A stretch of DNA of 34,811 nt from an uncultured Lewinella sp. (GTDB lineage Bacteria > Bacteroidota > Bacteroidia > Chitinophagales > Saprospiraceae). The position numbers and the translations under genes were made by a program. Below the pieces are notes generated by a model. It worked only from the letters and a program-made list of their open reading frames with translations, did not search any database and was not told the DNA's origin. The stretch spans positions 1 through 34,811 of the forward strand of contig CAJXPD010000095.1 in the NCBI GenBank assembly GCA_913057785.1, read 5' to 3'. Positions 34,259-34,811 of the stretch are shown piece by piece (the stretch's first letter is position 1; the number at the start of each line of letters is the position of its first letter).

Positions 34259-34648
34259 GATATGTATATTATCAAATCTTCTTAATATTTTCCCCTTAAT
34301 CGTCCCAACCCACCAAAAGGTAACCGCCAAACCCTGAAAAAATTAAAAAAAAGTGGAAATTGATTTTTAGATTACTGATAATCAGTGGTTTATTGACTGG
34401 GTAATGTTGTGAGTTAGATAGCCATTGCTTGCTAGAGGGGGTTAAAAAGACTGTCAGCGCGTAAAAATGTGCCCAAGGAGAATGATCTGGAGGAGTCTCC
34501 TTAAAGGATAAAGATAGAATTATATGTGAAAAAGTAAAATTTAACTTAGTGAGTAAAATAAGGTAGATCTTCCAAGAAGTTAAGAATAGTCGTTTCTCTA
34601 GATCAGCTAAAGGCTGTATTTTGCGGCCTTGAATCATTAAGCTTTTGC
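34259..34648. other. 390-base AT-rich intergenic region
   Basis: No gene is supported here; a 113-codon minus-strand frame spanning most of it has no recognisable protein character. It holds a 7-base inverted repeat (34475-34481/34496-34502) and a possible -7 box before the last gene. It separates divergent genes and must carry both promoters. Confidence 0.5.
34617..34624 (+). promoter_or_regulatory. Possible -7 element for the last gene
   Basis: TATTTTGC lies 25 bases before the ATG at 34649. It matches the shorter TAnnTTGC form seen before kdsB. No -33 TTG is evident. Confidence 0.35.
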
Positions 34649-34811
34649 ATGGATTTCGAAAGAATGGTTTTGTTTTTCTTTAGTGCCTTGGGGGCGTTTA
34701 ATGGACTGTTCTTGAGTGCCTACTTCGCTTTCTTTGTAAAGAAACGAGATCGTAGTACTTACTTTTTGGCGGCCCTGTTATTTGTGCTGAGCGTACGGGT
34801 GGGCAAATCTG
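34649..34811 (+). CDS. N-terminal membrane part of a probable AraC-type regulator (3'-truncated)
   Basis: The frame from ATG 34649 runs to the window end, 54 codons. It encodes MDFERMVLFFFSALGAFNGL, then a helix with FLSAYFAFFVKKRD, then YFLAALLFVLSVRVGKS. Two hydrophobic helices with a KKRD loop between them are the hallmark of the membrane-sensor N-terminus of Bacteroidota helix-turn-helix (AraC) regulators. The DNA-binding part is beyond the window, so the call rests on this short segment. It could be another multispanning protein. Confidence 0.6.
   Translation, partial: MDFERMVLFFFSALGAFNGLFLSAYFAFFVKKRDRSTYFLAALLFVLSVRVGKS

Noticed and set aside
34296..34637. 113-codon minus-strand frame in an AT-rich gap
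   Set aside because: Low-complexity residues, no motif, and it sits where both divergent promoters must be.
1..34811. tRNA, rRNA, insertion sequences, prophage genes, CRISPR arrays
   Set aside because: Gaps were read on both strands; no tRNA-like ends, transposase motifs, phage genes or regular direct repeats were seen.

Overview
The window looks like chromosomal DNA of a member of the Bacteroidota. Three things point there: type IX secretion (T9SS) C-terminal sorting domains on two proteins, several promoters with the phylum's TAnnTTTG -7 box, and a long fused CcsA/CcmF-type cytochrome c biogenesis protein followed by phylum-typical small genes. A free-living, probably marine, Saprospiria- or Cytophagia-like organism is my guess; the lineage below phylum is inference. 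I see no insertion sequence, prophage, CRISPR array, tRNA or rRNA.

Layout. 1-1.4 kb: 3' part of a secreted-type S1 sulfatase. 1.5-5.8 kb: cystathionine beta-synthase, a LysM/RlpA-like wall protein, kdsB overlapping a zinc-ribbon Nudix hydrolase, and cytidine deaminase. 5.8-6.2 kb: a gap holding a candidate structured small RNA on the minus strand. 6.2-12.1 kb: a tight five-gene operon with a Lys9-like saccharopine reductase, a flippase-like membrane protein, a metallo-beta-lactamase-fold hydrolase, carboxynorspermidine/carboxyspermidine dehydrogenase and the matching decarboxylase (nspC). The last two are the alternative spermidine route. 12.1-15.1 kb: a two-domain M16 zinc peptidase with its own promoter, a possible 14-codon leader ORF and a strong terminator. 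15.1-20.3 kb (minus): a 1055-aa BNR/sortilin-like repeat protein and a T9SS-tailed protein with four PDZ domains made by duplication of a PDZ pair. 20.5-23.8 kb: a DUF4403 lipoprotein and an exported GH13 maltodextrin hydrolase. 23.9-24.9 kb: a 60-aa Lacal_2735-family protein and a DUF481-like outer-membrane protein.

24.9-29.3 kb (minus) is a cytochrome c maturation operon: ccmE (with Cys instead of the usual heme-binding His), ccsA/ccmF, a DUF2520 NAD(P)-binding protein and an unknown 93-aa protein. It shares a divergent promoter region with ftsE (29.4-30.1 kb). 30.1-34.3 kb (minus): an exported, membrane-anchored TPR-CHAT protease-like protein and a small T9SS-tailed protein. From about 32 kb the DNA becomes visibly AT-richer. 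The window ends in the N-terminal membrane part of what looks like a membrane-bound AraC-type regulator.

Working together: envelope biogenesis and secretion is the main theme (kdsB, flippase, LysM/RlpA, T9SS cargo, CcmE/CcsA, ftsE). Spermidine synthesis is combined in one transcription unit with a membrane flippase and an MBL hydrolase, which I consider the most intriguing gene association here. All functional calls are made by reading motifs; no database search was run.
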